From: Hippopus hippopus | Lineage: Eukaryota; Mollusca; Bivalvia; Cardiida; Cardiidae | Direction: 5' to 3' | NCBI GenBank assembly: GCA_946811185.2 | Contig: OX328107.1 | Coordinates: 42,584,360-42,648,359 of the forward strand | DNA: 64,000 bases | In this document: in pieces, positions 24,421 through 35,906 of the stretch | Position numbering within the stretch: the first letter of the stretch is position 1 | Layout of the letters: every line of letters begins with the position of its first letter | Program-made: the position numbers and the translations under genes | Notes under the pieces: generated by a model | The model's input: only the letters and a program-made list of their open reading frames with translations | Database searches by the model: none | Told to the model about the DNA's origin: nothing

Positions 24421-27400
24421 ATGAGGCGGTTCACAGTTCTTTGCGTTTATTATACTATCTCTTTTGTGGAGTGCACTCTGTATACAAATTCGCATTTTGT
24501 TGCAGACCCTAGCTTCGATGGACTAGTACATGAGGAAGACGAACTGGGAAGCGTTCAATCCGCTAGTCCCATTCTTTGTTGCGCGATTTGTAAAGGCAAC
24601 TCCTCGTGTCTAAGTGCCTTTTACAACAACGACAACAAAACTTGCACTTTGTACAGTAAAGTTTTCAATGCGACCGAAACAGGATTGACATCTGAAGCTG
24701 GATCGAAGTATTATTATTACAGTAAGTATGATCTCTCTCTCTCTCTCTCTCTCTCTCCTAGTTCTGTGCAGCCTGATCTTAATGTACTCTGTCGGCAAAA
24801 GCCTACAAAGTCACGCTTCGCAGCGTAAGTGTAAAGAGCCTCTGAAATAAAAAAGAAGTGGAATGGCCAATACCGTCCTCTGCCATGCCGGTCCACGACG
24901 GCTTCGTTAAATACTATATAAACTGAACGAAACAGCTAACCGAACACTTATTGAACTAAGATATCACCCACAAACAGATATTTTTTTTTAATCTTTTGTT
25001 TTGTATGTTACAATCTTGTGGAGAGTCCCTATGCATTACACAGAATCTCCAGCATAATCCACTTGCAAGAATTCATTCATGGGTCGGTGGTTCAAATCAA
25101 ATATTTGCTTCAGATTAAGATATTTGCATAAGATTCACGAAAAGGTATTACATGTACAAACTCTAATTATTTCGGGTAGAGAGTCCAATGAAATACTAGA
25201 AAAACAATTACATGTAACCCCTAGGCTGCTAAGCGTGACTCACTGACCTTTTACGGACAGCGTAGATCAAGATCAAACTGCACAGAACGTGCAGTCTGAT
25301 CTTGGATCTACACTGTCCGACCAAGAAATATCTTTCCTTCAAAAATACCTTTGAAATAAGAAAAAATCGGTTTTTACTATCGGCTTGAAAGTTTCATTAC
25401 TTTTATTTAGTGGGATAATGGTTAAGGAAACATGCCGTGTATGACTCCTGTAGACCGCGGACGAGAGCTGACAGGTCGGTTTGCTGATTGGCGAGCGTTC
25501 AAAAAGACCTTTTGATTTCATTTTGTGTAACCCTTTACCAAACAGTACCGGGTTTTTACGGCTCTGAGAAAGGAGCCTTTTGAAAACATTGTGGAAAAAT
25601 GAGAAAATGCTTGTAACCAGCATTTTCTCCTTTTCCCACAATGTTTTCTACTCTTCCCACTAGAAATTTCAATTTTTGAGTCACATTAATTTTGTCGTCT
25701 GCAAAGGCTTTCAATTTGGACCAGTCCAAATTTTTGTCATTTGGTAAAGAGTTAAAGTATTGTGTTTGTTGGCTAACTTTTGTTTTACGTGTCTGTAAAT
25801 CAGAATACTCATCATTTTTGAAAAAAAAAAATGAACACGTTCAGTGGTTAAGATTTTCAATATGAGCCGGATTCAAGCCCTGTAACATTTTCGTAATTAC
25901 CTCCCTTTTTATGTGGCATGCAAAACACAAGATAAAAATATGTCTGTTTTATGGTTATTATCTTTGTTAAAAAAGTTATCATTTAGCTGTTTTGTTCAGT
26001 AAAGTCATTGTCCTTTGAGAGGGTGTTCACAAAAAATGGACAAGAATAAAGGAACTATTCATCTTTGTAGCTTTCACTTAACTGTGTAGGTTTACGCAAA
26101 ATTTTGAGAACTGAATATCTACACTACGATCCCTGCCTTTACCAAAGGCATGAGCTGGCGTAAAGTTATACAAATATAATAACTAATAAAAAAGTTAATG
26201 ATATCTCAGAAAATAATGGAACAAAAGATACCAAAACAAGCAATCATTCAGTTTTAATTAATTTTGTTACAAACATTTCATTGCTTGAAAAATGTTTCAT
26301 TTAGATTATAGCACTAATATCCTTGTTGTGGCACTGTGTCAAGTGACCCAGGGGTCAAACTCATTTTTTGCAAAATATGTGTCAACAGAGTATTCCCTGT
26401 TTTTATGCAAAACACAGTCATGAATATACGCTGTGAGTTTTTATAACTTAAAATTCAATTCCTTTGAATTTCACATGAAACTTACGTAATTCCCCTCTCA
26501 TGATAGCCTCAAATGTCATGTATGGAAGATGAGAATGTTCAAAATATCCCTGCAGTAACAAGTGCCCCTCTTCATCGGCAAATAAGAACTTGCTCTGGCG
26601 TCGCATACGACGAATAATTCCGGCAATTTGGAGCTGAGGAACAAGTCCTCATTCCTCCTGTAGCGCCACAGCAAGAGCCTAAAGGTGGTGCCAGTATTCT
26701 GCGTCGAACCCTCAGTCCCAGAATGTGCCACACATGTTCAACGGGGGACATGTCTGGTGAGTGCGCTGACGAAAGAATCTTGGACGGTTTTGGACGATAG
26801 CAATAGAGATACCGAATCGATTTGAAATTGAAACCTCGACTTAGTCTGGAAAGTATTGCTCAAATTATCTGAGATAGGTAAATAGCCTGAGGGCCAATCT
26901 TAAACAGGCTTTTCGGGTGAGACTCTACAGTGACAGTCTTTACTCAAACCAATCTATATTGCAATTTTGCGAAAAATGACTGGAAAACCAGTCAACTTTG
27001 ACAGTAGTTATTTAAGCTGCTATTTGTGCTATAAACTCAAATAAAGCATCCTTTTGAAGAAAAATGGATGTTTTATAATACTGTGGAATTCAAAATTCCC
27101 AGAATGTTCTAAATCTTTTGTCATAGCCCCTAAAACACAATTTCCTTAACTTTTTTTTGTTGAGTATATTTACTCAAATCGTAAAGTTATGCAGTTCAGT
27201 GAAACTTTCAGAATCTGTAGGAAACCAGCCCGAGAGTGATAAAAATGAACTTGACGTGGTGGAAATTATTGTGAAAAAAGGAGAAAATGCTGGTTTCCTG
27301 CTTTATCTCCTTTTCCCACAATGTTTTCAAAAGCTTTTATAAATACATCTAGATATATTTTTCTCTGCAATCGTAAAAACTGTAGGGTTATATATTCAAT

Positions 27401-30400
27401 GACAAGGTGCGATTTTGCGCGTTCAAATAAAGGGAAAAATCGTTTTGCAATCGGTAACTCCGTATATTTTTATTACATCAGATATGACATCATCATACTC
27501 ATTTGAATACGTATCCTCGTACTAAACACGTGTTATTGATCATGTGACATTCTTACAAGTCTTTGCGAAATCCTAGCGCGAAATTTATAACCTAAAGAGG
27601 CTACGAAGCCCATTAAGAAAATACCATAAAAACACAATATGAAAATACCATAAAAACGTGTTTCCTCATATTTGTGTTTTATCTTAAGTAATGATTTGCC
27701 AGCTATCGGCTTACTTAATTCAGTGATAAAACATTTTTGAAGTTTCGTGAGATTATGAAAGTCTAATTAGCTCACGTCTACACGTCAGCTACCGCGCACT
27801 TGGCATCTTTTCCTTTACAAACTTTACTGGAATTTCTTTTCTACCGTCCACAGTAGACGAAACATACAATACTATGACGCCGGATGTAGCAACCACGTCG
27901 AAAACTTTGCAGACGATAGTTGTGTCGAGCCCAGGAAGCCAAGTCGACAAATCGTACAGTCCCACAGATCAAAACAGTTCAAGACTCATCGAAATTCAAC
28001 CAGTCTCTTTTGAATTTGCCTCCGTAAGTATTCAAATTCATCATATGGTCGAACGACCAATTTTCGAACCGACACGGTATCCAAGTTTTCTTGCGAACTA
28101 TGAAGTGAATGACGTCACCGTTTTGTATGAATTGCAGCGATGTCACTGAAATGCGATAAAAACAAGAAAGAATGCATAAAAGAAAGATCGATTTTATTTA
28201 CACATTTCATATAAGGCCTACCTTTTTTAACCCGGTACGTGCCCAATTTAATATCTCCTCCAACATTAAATTTTAATCCAAGAAAATTCCCCACCTGTGA
28301 CATAGTGTTATACCAAAAAATCATCTGACCATGTTATAATATTATGACAAGACTCCGATCTATAATGAACTCAAAGAATTTCGTGATCATTTCTGTTCAG
28401 TCACAATTTTTCCAGAGCATTCGCTGCTACTAAGAGTGAACGGTTTCAACCTTTTTGTTAAGACACTCAATATTTTCAGATGTTTTATGATAAAATAGTG
28501 GTTAAACTGATTCCTTATCTGCTTCACAGGTGCATTCAAATAAAAAAAAAAAGGGAGACTAAAATGTCCTAATTTTTGCTGTTCTGGTATTATTCAGAAT
28601 TGTCAATTTATACTGTTCAAGACAATTTCTTCTTGTGGTAGTGAGTGTATTAGTTGAGTGCTGGTATACACAATGTTTTTCAGTTCTTTATTACGAGCTG
28701 TTCTGTAGATATAAGAAGTCAGAAATTAGGTCGAGTTAGTTCATGCACCGGTATTCAGTTTCCGGCACAAGATTGAAGGATGAAATATGTCTTTGCCGTT
28801 GAATACATGCATGATTCAAACAAAATTTATGGCTATAGAGGCACTTAAAATTTTGTGGGGGTTATAAAGTGTTTTTGGTAATCATTACTTCATTTAAGGA
28901 ATGAAGAGAACTTTTTTTGTTTTCATGGAGGTATGAAAAAAAAACCTAATCACACTGTATGAAACCGCGAAGCGGTTTCATACAAAAGTGTGATTAGGTT
29001 TTTTTTTCATACCTCCATGAAAACAAAAAAAAATTCTCTTCATTCCTTATAATTCAATATCACAGACAACAAATATGCACTTAAGTTCTACTCTAACTGC
29101 TTTTTTTTGTAAATCCAACATTGCGTATTTATTTAAAGTCCATTTCATTGATAATTCTTAGCGCGGTAAATCAGCTCGTTCATGCCGTAATAATGACGTA
29201 ATTCATGACGTCATTATAGTATTGAACATTTGCAGATTTAGTCGATTTATTATTAGAAGTAGATCTACAATACGCTAGAATTTAGTTGAAAATAAGATTG
29301 TTAGAACCCAGCAAAGTGACAATGAGTTTTCAGTTCTCTCTTTGAAATTACTGTTGGATTTCTTTTTCGATATTCAGAGAAAATAAATTCAGCTAGCAAT
29401 TTGAACTTCGGACTCGATATAGATCTAAAATCAGAAAGAAAAAACATTATGGAATCTCGTATACATGTTTGTTTACATTTTTTTGAATGCAAAAGTAGTT
29501 CCGGCACTGCTATTTTTTTTTCATGGAGCTATGAAAAAATTTTTTCAGCCAATCAGAACTCGCCAATGTTCATGAAAAAAATTAATATTGAATTATTTGA
29601 ATATGCGTAAACTACGATTGCCAATTAAGTCACTCGAAAACTGATCAGTCCACCATACATGTATTTATTTCCATTGGAAAGTCAAACTTCTAGGAAGACA
29701 GTTTGGACCTGGCGATACTACAACAGTGATAAAAACTTTCTAACCTCGATCTTAACTGTTTTAGATCCTATAAATAACAATAGGAAATTTTATTTACCAA
29801 CCATTTTTAACATTATTCTAATTCTCAAGAAGTTTCAAAATTTGAACGTAACACAATTTCTGATTAGCTAAACCAAATGCTTTAGACAACCATAAATTGT
29901 GTTACTTTGCAAATCTATAATTAGACTGAGAAGCCAATTTGGAATAATTGGTGATTATGGCAACGGTTATTGACGGTGGAAGATACACTGTGACCCACTG
30001 ATACTCAGTAAGATTTTCATCTTGAAGGCTTGAATAAACAAGGGGACGGTATAGAGTCAGAACATAAGCCTACTGCACGTTCTGTACGGTATGATTTTAA
30101 TCTTTGCCTCCTGTAAAAGCCAAGTAGAAGTTATCCTCGCCAATGATGTTAAAAGGGTTAACTGATCAAAATTGAATCCCTCTGTAAGATCCTAGTTGAT
30201 CAATTACAAGAAAAAAAAAAAAAAAAAAAAAGACAAAAAGGAGAAACATTTGTAGTAAAAGAACAAATGATCCCTGTGCAGTGAAAAAAGGGCTTAATAC
30301 ATCTGCAAAAAGTATCTATACATGTCAGCCTGCGCAGTCGGTGCAGGCTGACATGGATCGAAACTTTTTGATATTGGTCAATTTTCTGCATGTCCAAGGA

Positions 30401-33339
30401 CCATTTTACTCTTAAATTCAGCTAATTCTTAGACATAATGTACTTTATGGATCCATAATAATATAACGCCTTGCTTGATATGATGCTTCATTGAGATGTC
30501 TAAAGCCCACTTTTGCCAGAGCGTGGCTCATATCTAGTTTATCTGACATGGAAAATATGGGGGGATGGAGGGGGGAAAGAGCGAAGGCAATCGCTCATTT
30601 CCGACAATTTTTTCATAAAAAAAGCCGAACAAAGCTTAGATCAATACTTATACATGTACCATTTATGTATCACTAGACTACATCATCGTAGTTGTCTAAA
30701 TGTGCGACAAGTTACCACAGGCGATCGAACAGCCAGTCATGAGTGCTTGAAAAGGAGCCAAATACTAGATTTTCACTCCCGGGTCCATATTTACCAACCA
30801 TTCTTAAAATCATTTCGGTCTAAACATGGATTTAAAAGGTAACAGAACTTCTGATTGGCTAAACCATTTGGTTAAACCAATCAGAAGGTCTGTTACTTTC
30901 AATTTTAGAAAGTCCATTGTTTGTGTAATTGGCTTACACAGATTTTCAATCCACATATTATTTTCACATATCAAAATGACAAAGACGTGTCTGTTCATTG
31001 ATCAATGAGGAACTATTTTTGTTGAAACAGAGGAGTGATTCGTTTTCACGGGACTTCAGTTTGACGGTTGCCATAAGAAGGTGAGACCAGAAAGGTCACC
31101 ACCTTCTAAAAATGTTCCAAAAATAATTTGCTTCCGCAAATGAATCTTGTTGCACTGACTATCATCAGTTTACCGAAAGAAATAAAGAAATAAGCCGAGC
31201 TCGGAATTTGAGCCAGCACCCCTCTGGTTTTGTTGACCGTACATTCTATAGAAAAAAGTCTTGGAAATGGACTATCCATGATTAAAAAATTCCGTTTTTT
31301 TTTTTTGAAAAGCACTTTTTGGTTTACCTTTGCCAAAAATAAAAGGAGAACTTTCATGTAGTTAATAAGCTTGCATTTTAATTCAGAATATATGCTTTGA
31401 GACCTGCAAACCAAATGCTTGTCATCTAGTCTGGATTGACACGGAAGAGGAGAATGAGGAAGTGAAACGAAAAGTACAAGCCAGCCAGTATAAAGGTATC
31501 ACATGATGCGTTCAACCCTTAGGCTACTTAGCGCGACTCACTGACCTTTTGCGGACAGTGTAGATCAAGATCAGACTGTACAGAACGTGCAGTCTGATCT
31601 TGGATGAACACTGTCCGATAAGAAGATATTATTGATCAAACTGAATATTTAGTTATCAATCAGAACAACAATTAATTTAGTATTGTTCCGTTTTTACCAC
31701 ACAACAAAATGTTAGGCTTGTTCAAATCGGTTTGTTCCCCGAACGCTCACTCCTATAAAGCAATATAGAGTATGAACGGGGGGGATTAGGAGGGTCTATT
31801 AGGGGAAAATTTGTGATGACACCGTTCAAATCAAAGCTGTTGCATGCGCACAAATTAGATGTGGCCCAAATATACGAGCCATACTGTGGCAAAAAGGGGT
31901 AAAATATATCTCCGTGACGCTTTATACCAAGCAAGTTCTGGATCCATAAAATATGAGCCATGCTCTGGCAAAAGGGGGCTTAATGCATCACCGTGATACA
32001 TGATACCAGCCCAAGTCATCACATAATTATGGATCCATAATAGTCACTTTTGGAACAACTAATTTGATCATGAGGTAGACTGGTCCTTTGACGTACAGAA
32101 AATTGACCAGTATCGAAAAGTTTCGGCCCAGGTCAGCCTGCGCGGACTGCGCAGGCTGACCTGGGTCGATACTTTTCGCAAATGCATTAAGCCCCCTTTT
32201 TACAGAGCACGGCTCATATATTTTGTGTAACAATTGACTTGCTCACGAGGTAGAATGGTCATTTGAGATAAAGAAAGTTGACCTATAGAAAAAAGTTTCG
32301 ACCTAGATTAACTCACGCGGGCTGCGTAGGCTGATCTGGCTCGATACTTTTTGCAGCGAACCCCCATCTCACAATGACTGTCTTTGAAAGGGTAGAAAAA
32401 AATGTGAGAGAAAAGGGAATATGCTAGCTACCAGCAATCTCTCCATTTCCCACAATCTTTTCAAGTTTTCCTTCATCTGGGTCGTTAAAAGTTTCTTTGA
32501 TAAAATTATGCACTTTATCATTTTCAAGTCAGTGGCTTCTTTCACACATAAACAGAGTAGAAACAAGGGTGTCAATAGCTATGCTGCAATAGCTTCATCA
32601 AGCCATGGAAAAACAGTCAATTGGACTTTAAAGACACATCCTTACAGCTAGAGAGGAAAAAAAATGTAAAAATTAATAGACCATTGAATGGTTCAGAATA
32701 TAGTGAGCATTGTAAACATAGATAAATTACCGATATATATTGTGTACGGGATAAATACGGAATATTTTGTTGTAGTAACTTTCCCATGGTGATTGTATTT
32801 GATTCGAGCAGCGTGGGAAAACTTGATATCGCGCGAGACTGAAGGTCGAGCTCGATGTCAAAATTTTCTTGCGCAGCGAGAAGTAAAAACAAGCACCTGA
32901 AAGTTACTACAACATGATAATCTTTTTATTATATACCTACATCTTTTAACGACTTAAATTTGCAATTATTGACATTTTATTCGAAAACGGTAAGCAAAAT
33001 GATACAAATAACGGTGGACTGCACAGGCTGACCAGCAGGTCGATACTTTTTGCAGATGCATTAAGCCCCCTTTTCACAGAGCATGACACATGTGCATGTC
33101 TTTTTTCAGGTGACTGCTTCTATATCGGGCACATTTTCAGAAAAGATGAAGTTGACTATGTTTCTTTCATAAACCTAAAACCACCAGGCCTACCAACATT
33201 CGAAGGTCAGTTTGCGAACCGCAACAGCAGCTTAGATTGCATTGCAATACAGGCCTCGGGCAAATGGACCTCTGTCGACTGTTACACTGATCGACCTTCA
33301 ATCTGTGAGCTGGAAAGGAATTTTACTACACTGGGTTGA
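24421..33339 (+). CDS. Secreted PAN/apple-like plus C-type lectin-like domain protein, complete, four exons, 269 aa
   Basis: Exons 24421-24721, 27854-28023, 31387-31495 and 33110-33339 join in phases 1, 0 and 1 without stops; the stop is TGA at 33337-33339. Residues 1-18 are a signal peptide. Residues 46-82 are a short cysteine-rich PAN/apple-like segment (C53, C54, C57, C63, C75). Residues 101-140 are a Ser/Thr/Gln-rich linker. From about 141 to 262 runs a C-type lectin-like fold: the F-x2-A-x3-C helix is split across the exon 2/3 junction, followed by CHLVWIDTEEEN, a YIGHIF segment in the WIGL position, then C237, C251 and C259. C160-C259 and C237-C251 match the canonical disulfides. The EPN/QPD and WND calcium-ligand motifs are absent (KWTSVDC in the WND position), so calcium-dependent sugar binding is doubtful. 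Proteins of this class in bivalves are secreted recognition or adhesion molecules; the ligand here is not known. A polyadenylation signal AATAAA lies at 33510. Confidence 0.85.
24731..24758. repeat. (CT)n microsatellite right after lectin exon 1
   Basis: A CT run starts 9 bp after the GTAAGT donor and is followed by CCTAG, resembling a splice acceptor. Confidence 0.85.
25215..25424. mobile_element. MITE-A
   Basis: Complete copy in intron 1 of the lectin-like gene; forward orientation. Confidence 0.75.
25527..25755. mobile_element. MITE-B
   Basis: Complete; intron 1 of the lectin-like gene. Confidence 0.8.
26520..26765 (-). pseudogene. Tc1/mariner transposase C-terminal remnant
   Basis: The minus strand reads SAHSPDMSPVEHVWHILGLR then VRRRILAPP, the conserved SPDLNPIEHxW block of Tc1 transposases. 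It continues after a frame change with ALQEEWGLVPQLQIAGIIRR and MRRQ, the usual C terminus. There are multiple frame changes and no complete ORF. It lies in intron 1 of the lectin-like gene. Confidence 0.7.
27265..27345. mobile_element. MITE-B core fragment
   Basis: AAAGGAGAAAATGCTGGTTT with a slightly damaged right arm; intron 1 of the lectin-like gene. Confidence 0.6.
28896..29048. repeat. Long inverted repeat, about 75-bp arms
   Basis: AAGGAATGAAGAGAAC through CATGGAGGTATG and CCTAATCACA, mirrored around ACCGCGAAGCGGT. Located in intron 2 of the lectin-like gene. A related short stretch lies at 29510-29540. Confidence 0.8.
29700..29960. mobile_element. MITE-D, diverged
   Basis: AACACAATTTCTGATTAGCT and its weak inverse are visible; intron 2 of the lectin-like gene. 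Confidence 0.5.
30274..30534. mobile_element. MITE-C, reverse
   Basis: Intron 2 of the lectin-like gene; right end CCAGAGCGTGGCTC. Confidence 0.7.
30778..30913. mobile_element. MITE-D, right end shortened
   Basis: Centre CTGATTGGCTAAACCATTTG and inverse; intron 2 of the lectin-like gene. Confidence 0.65.
31513..31628. mobile_element. MITE-A, right end lost
   Basis: Starts CAACCCTTAGGCTACTTAGC 18 bp after the exon 3 donor of the lectin-like gene; stops shortly after the core. Confidence 0.7.
31875..32370. mobile_element. Three MITE-C copies in tandem
   Basis: A partial left end at 31875-31950, a full copy at 31952-32219 with a perfect inner palindrome, and a third, right-truncated copy from 32222. 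All are in intron 3 of the lectin-like gene. Confidence 0.7.
33013..33091. mobile_element. MITE-C remnant at a splice acceptor
   Basis: Right arm GCAGATGCATTAAGCCCCCT then CACAGAGCATGACAC. It ends 18 bp before the AG of lectin exon 4, so the intron's 3' region is partly MITE. Confidence 0.65.
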
Positions 33340-33509
33340 TGACAGATTCCCTTCAATCAACAAGTGTCTTTTCATCTAGTATCCTCTCTCTATTTACCGT
33401 GGAACATTTAGCATTTGGCAAGCACAACGTACATGCACCTCGTACATGCATGCATAGTTAATACAGGATTTCATTTGTTACGTTTTGACACTTCGCAGAA
33501 ATTTTGATC

Positions 33510-33515
33510 AATAAA
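33510..33515 (+). terminator. Polyadenylation signal of the lectin-like gene
   Basis: AATAAA 171 bp after the TGA stop, followed immediately by a MITE-A copy at 33535. It is the first canonical signal after the stop, so the 3' UTR is probably about 190 bases. Confidence 0.6.
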
Positions 33516-33534
33516 AACTGTCATAACACATCAC

Positions 33535-33743
33535 TTAACCCTTTGGCTGCTAAGCGTGACTGAAAGACCTTTTGCGGACAGTGTAGATCAAGATCAGACC
33601 GCACAGAGCGTGCAGTCTGATCTTGAATATACACTCTTTGATAAGGAGATATCTTTACCTTAAAAAGAAATGAAATGGCAAAATTTGGATTTTACTATCG
33701 GTTTGAAAATTTCATATCATTTATCTAGCAGGATAAGAGTTAA
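33535..33743. mobile_element. MITE-A
   Basis: Complete copy just after the lectin gene polyadenylation signal; TTAA at both ends. Confidence 0.75.
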
Positions 33744-34133
33744 AGCATTGATTGCGGTAACAAGAAATATCTTTAAAATATCTTTAAAACAGATAGAGAT
33801 ACAAGAATACGAATAATGAAACTCTTTTGTAAAAGTAACCTCACGAGCTATTGTGTCTTTTTCGTCACTGTTTTTATTTTATTGAAAAGTAGTATTGGGT
33901 TAGTGGGTAACAATGGAAAATATTAAATTCCAAACAGCAGGAGAAAAGAATCATTCTCTACTACATTTGTTTGCCAGGGTATGAATTAAGGCCCCAGGGT
34001 ATCGATTAGCGGTAGCAACGTTCGTTAACAGTGGTTTCATTAATGTGCGGGCAAATATGCCAGCAGGGTCCCGCCCAATGAACATGTGAACATTTTTGAC
34101 TAATCGCAAATTACCATCTACATGTATTTATTC

Positions 34134-34640
34134 TTTATCAGTACCAAGAAGTAGGTCAAATGCCAGCGCATTCAGCTACGCCGTAAAAGTAAACAAAGCG
34201 GATGTTAAAATGCATTTGAATTTAAATCATACTTTTCAAAAGTATGGAAATTACCGTGACGAAGACAGTCTGTTATTGTACGGTCGGTCCAAGTGTTAGT
34301 CGCTGGCAGAAAAAAAAAAAAGAACTTTAAAATCATGTAAGAAGTAAACAAAAAAAAAAGAGCGACCTGGCAACTCTTGACCTATTTTTCAAATTCCTAT
34401 TTTTGGAAGCGGCTAACACTTGGACCCACCGTACAATTACAATTTGTCTCCTACACGATAATTTCCATACTTTTAAATGGCCTGCAACACGCGAAAAGGG
34501 GCATTCGGACATTTGCGTAAAGTGTCGTCTCGGATCAGCCTGCGCAGTCCGCGCAGGCTAATCCGAGACCACACTTTACGCAAATGTCCGAATGCCCCTT
34601 TTCGCGTGTTGCAAGCCAAATGGTATAACCAAACGGGATT
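34134..34640. mobile_element. Palindromic element G with inserted hairpin
   Basis: Left arm includes TTATTGTACGGTCGGTCCAA. The right arm has its inverse (GGACCCACCGTACAATTAC). A second palindrome occupies 34481-34617. Confidence 0.6.
34481..34617. mobile_element. Near-perfect hairpin element with 6-bp flanking repeat
   Basis: Arms TGCAACACGCGAAAAGGGGC and GCCCCTTTTCGCGTGTTGCA meet at a GC-rich centre (CTGCGCAGTCCGCGCAG). AAATGG flanks both sides (34475-34480 and 34618-34623). Confidence 0.75.
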
Positions 34641-34854
34641 TTTAATCCTTATCCTGCTAAATAACTTTAAATGAAACTTTCAAGCCGACAGTTAAACCCT
34701 AAGTTTTCCTATTTCAAAGGCTATTTTGGGGGAAAGATATCTCCTTTACGGTTAGTGTAGATCCAAGATCAGACTGCACGTTCTGTGCAGTCTGATCTTG
34801 GTCTGCACTGTCCGTGAAAAGTCAGTGAGTCACGCTTAGCAGTCTAAGGGTTAA
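34641..34854. mobile_element. MITE-A
   Basis: Reverse orientation, ending CAGTCTAAGGGTTAA. Confidence 0.75.
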
Positions 34855-34937
34855 GATGTCATAAAAGTGCCGTTACGAATTACTTAATGACATTTTGCAG
34901 GACTTTTGACCAATAAAAATTGCCGTTTCAAAGCACT

Positions 34938-35135
34938 TTAAACCTTTACAGTTACACACACAATCCCACGTTTTAACGACTTGTAAGAAGAAGAGGTAAC
35001 CAGCATTACCTCTTTTCCCACAATGTTTTCTGTCCTCTGAAAGACCAGTCACATCATTTGAAACATGTTTGATTTGTAGTCTGCGAAGCCTTTCAGTTTT
35101 GACATGTCTACAATTTTGTCGTCTGGCAATGACCT
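34938..35135. mobile_element. MITE-B with shortened core
   Basis: Core reduced to GAAGAGGTAACCAGCATTACCTC; outer arms match the family. Confidence 0.6.
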
Positions 35136-35150
35136 GAAATGGCGGGATTT

Positions 35151-35334
35151 TCCTGGGCCCGTTTTCACCAACCATTCTTAGTTCCAATCTTCGTCTTATT
35201 CCAGAATTAGAAAGTAAAACAACTTCTGATTGGCTAAATCATTTGGAATGGAGAGTTGTGTTACACTATCAAATTTAGAAAGAATTGAGAATAAGACTCT
35301 TTTCTTCAGAATGGTTGGTGACTATTGAACCTGG
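35151..35334. mobile_element. MITE-D, first of three in a row
   Basis: CTGGGCCCGTTTTCACCAAC to GAATGGTTGGTGACTATTGA; part of the centre is deleted. Confidence 0.65.
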
Positions 35335-35703
35335 GTCAGTATTCAAGTACCATTCTTAAGAACATTCTTTGTCTTTTTCTCCAAAATTTTTTTAAAGTTT
35401 GAAAGCAACATAACTTCTGAATGGCTTAAAATGAGCCACGCTCTGGTAAAGGGGGGCTTAATGCATCTCCGTGATGCATTATAGGAAGCAAGTCATCACA
35501 TAATTATGAATCCATGATAGCCGCTTTTTTTTAACAACCGACTTATTCATGAGGTAGATTGGTCCTTGGACATACAGAAAATTGACGAATTCGACACTTT
35601 TCACAGATGCATTAAGCCCCCTTTTACCAGGCACCACTGAAATGGATAAGCCAATCAGAAATTGTGTTACTTTCAAATTTCGAAAATTATTGAGAATAAG
35701 ACC
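35335..35703. mobile_element. MITE-D carrying a MITE-C at its centre
   Basis: Left arm 35335-35430 and right arm 35641-35703; the outer right end has merged with the next MITE-D. Confidence 0.65.
35431..35640. mobile_element. MITE-C at the apex of a MITE-D
   Basis: ATGAGCCACGCTCTGG to AAGCCCCCTTTTACCAG, lying between the two arms of a MITE-D palindrome; inner palindrome deleted. Confidence 0.7.
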
Positions 35704-35906
35704 AGGACCCGTATTCACCAACCATTCTTAAGAATATTCTTAGTCCTACTCTTCAAAATTTTCTAACTTTGAAAGTAGCACAATTTCTGATTGGCTAAAC
35801 CATTTGGTTTAGCCAATCAGAAATTGTGCTACTTTCAAATCTAGAAAATTCTGGAAAATAAGACTAAGAACTTTCTTAAGAATGGATAGTGAATACGTAC
35901 CCAGGT
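35704..35906. mobile_element. MITE-D, reference copy
   Basis: Uninterrupted palindrome with arms of about 95 bp; the best template for the family here. Confidence 0.8.

Noticed and set aside
23813..24424. 203-aa plus-strand open frame
   Set aside because: Most of it is the SINE at 23978-24271; no protein domain.
29659..29871. Possible extra lectin exon (VWTWRYYNS)
   Set aside because: No good donor, and the exon 2 to exon 3 join already gives the complete helix motif in frame.
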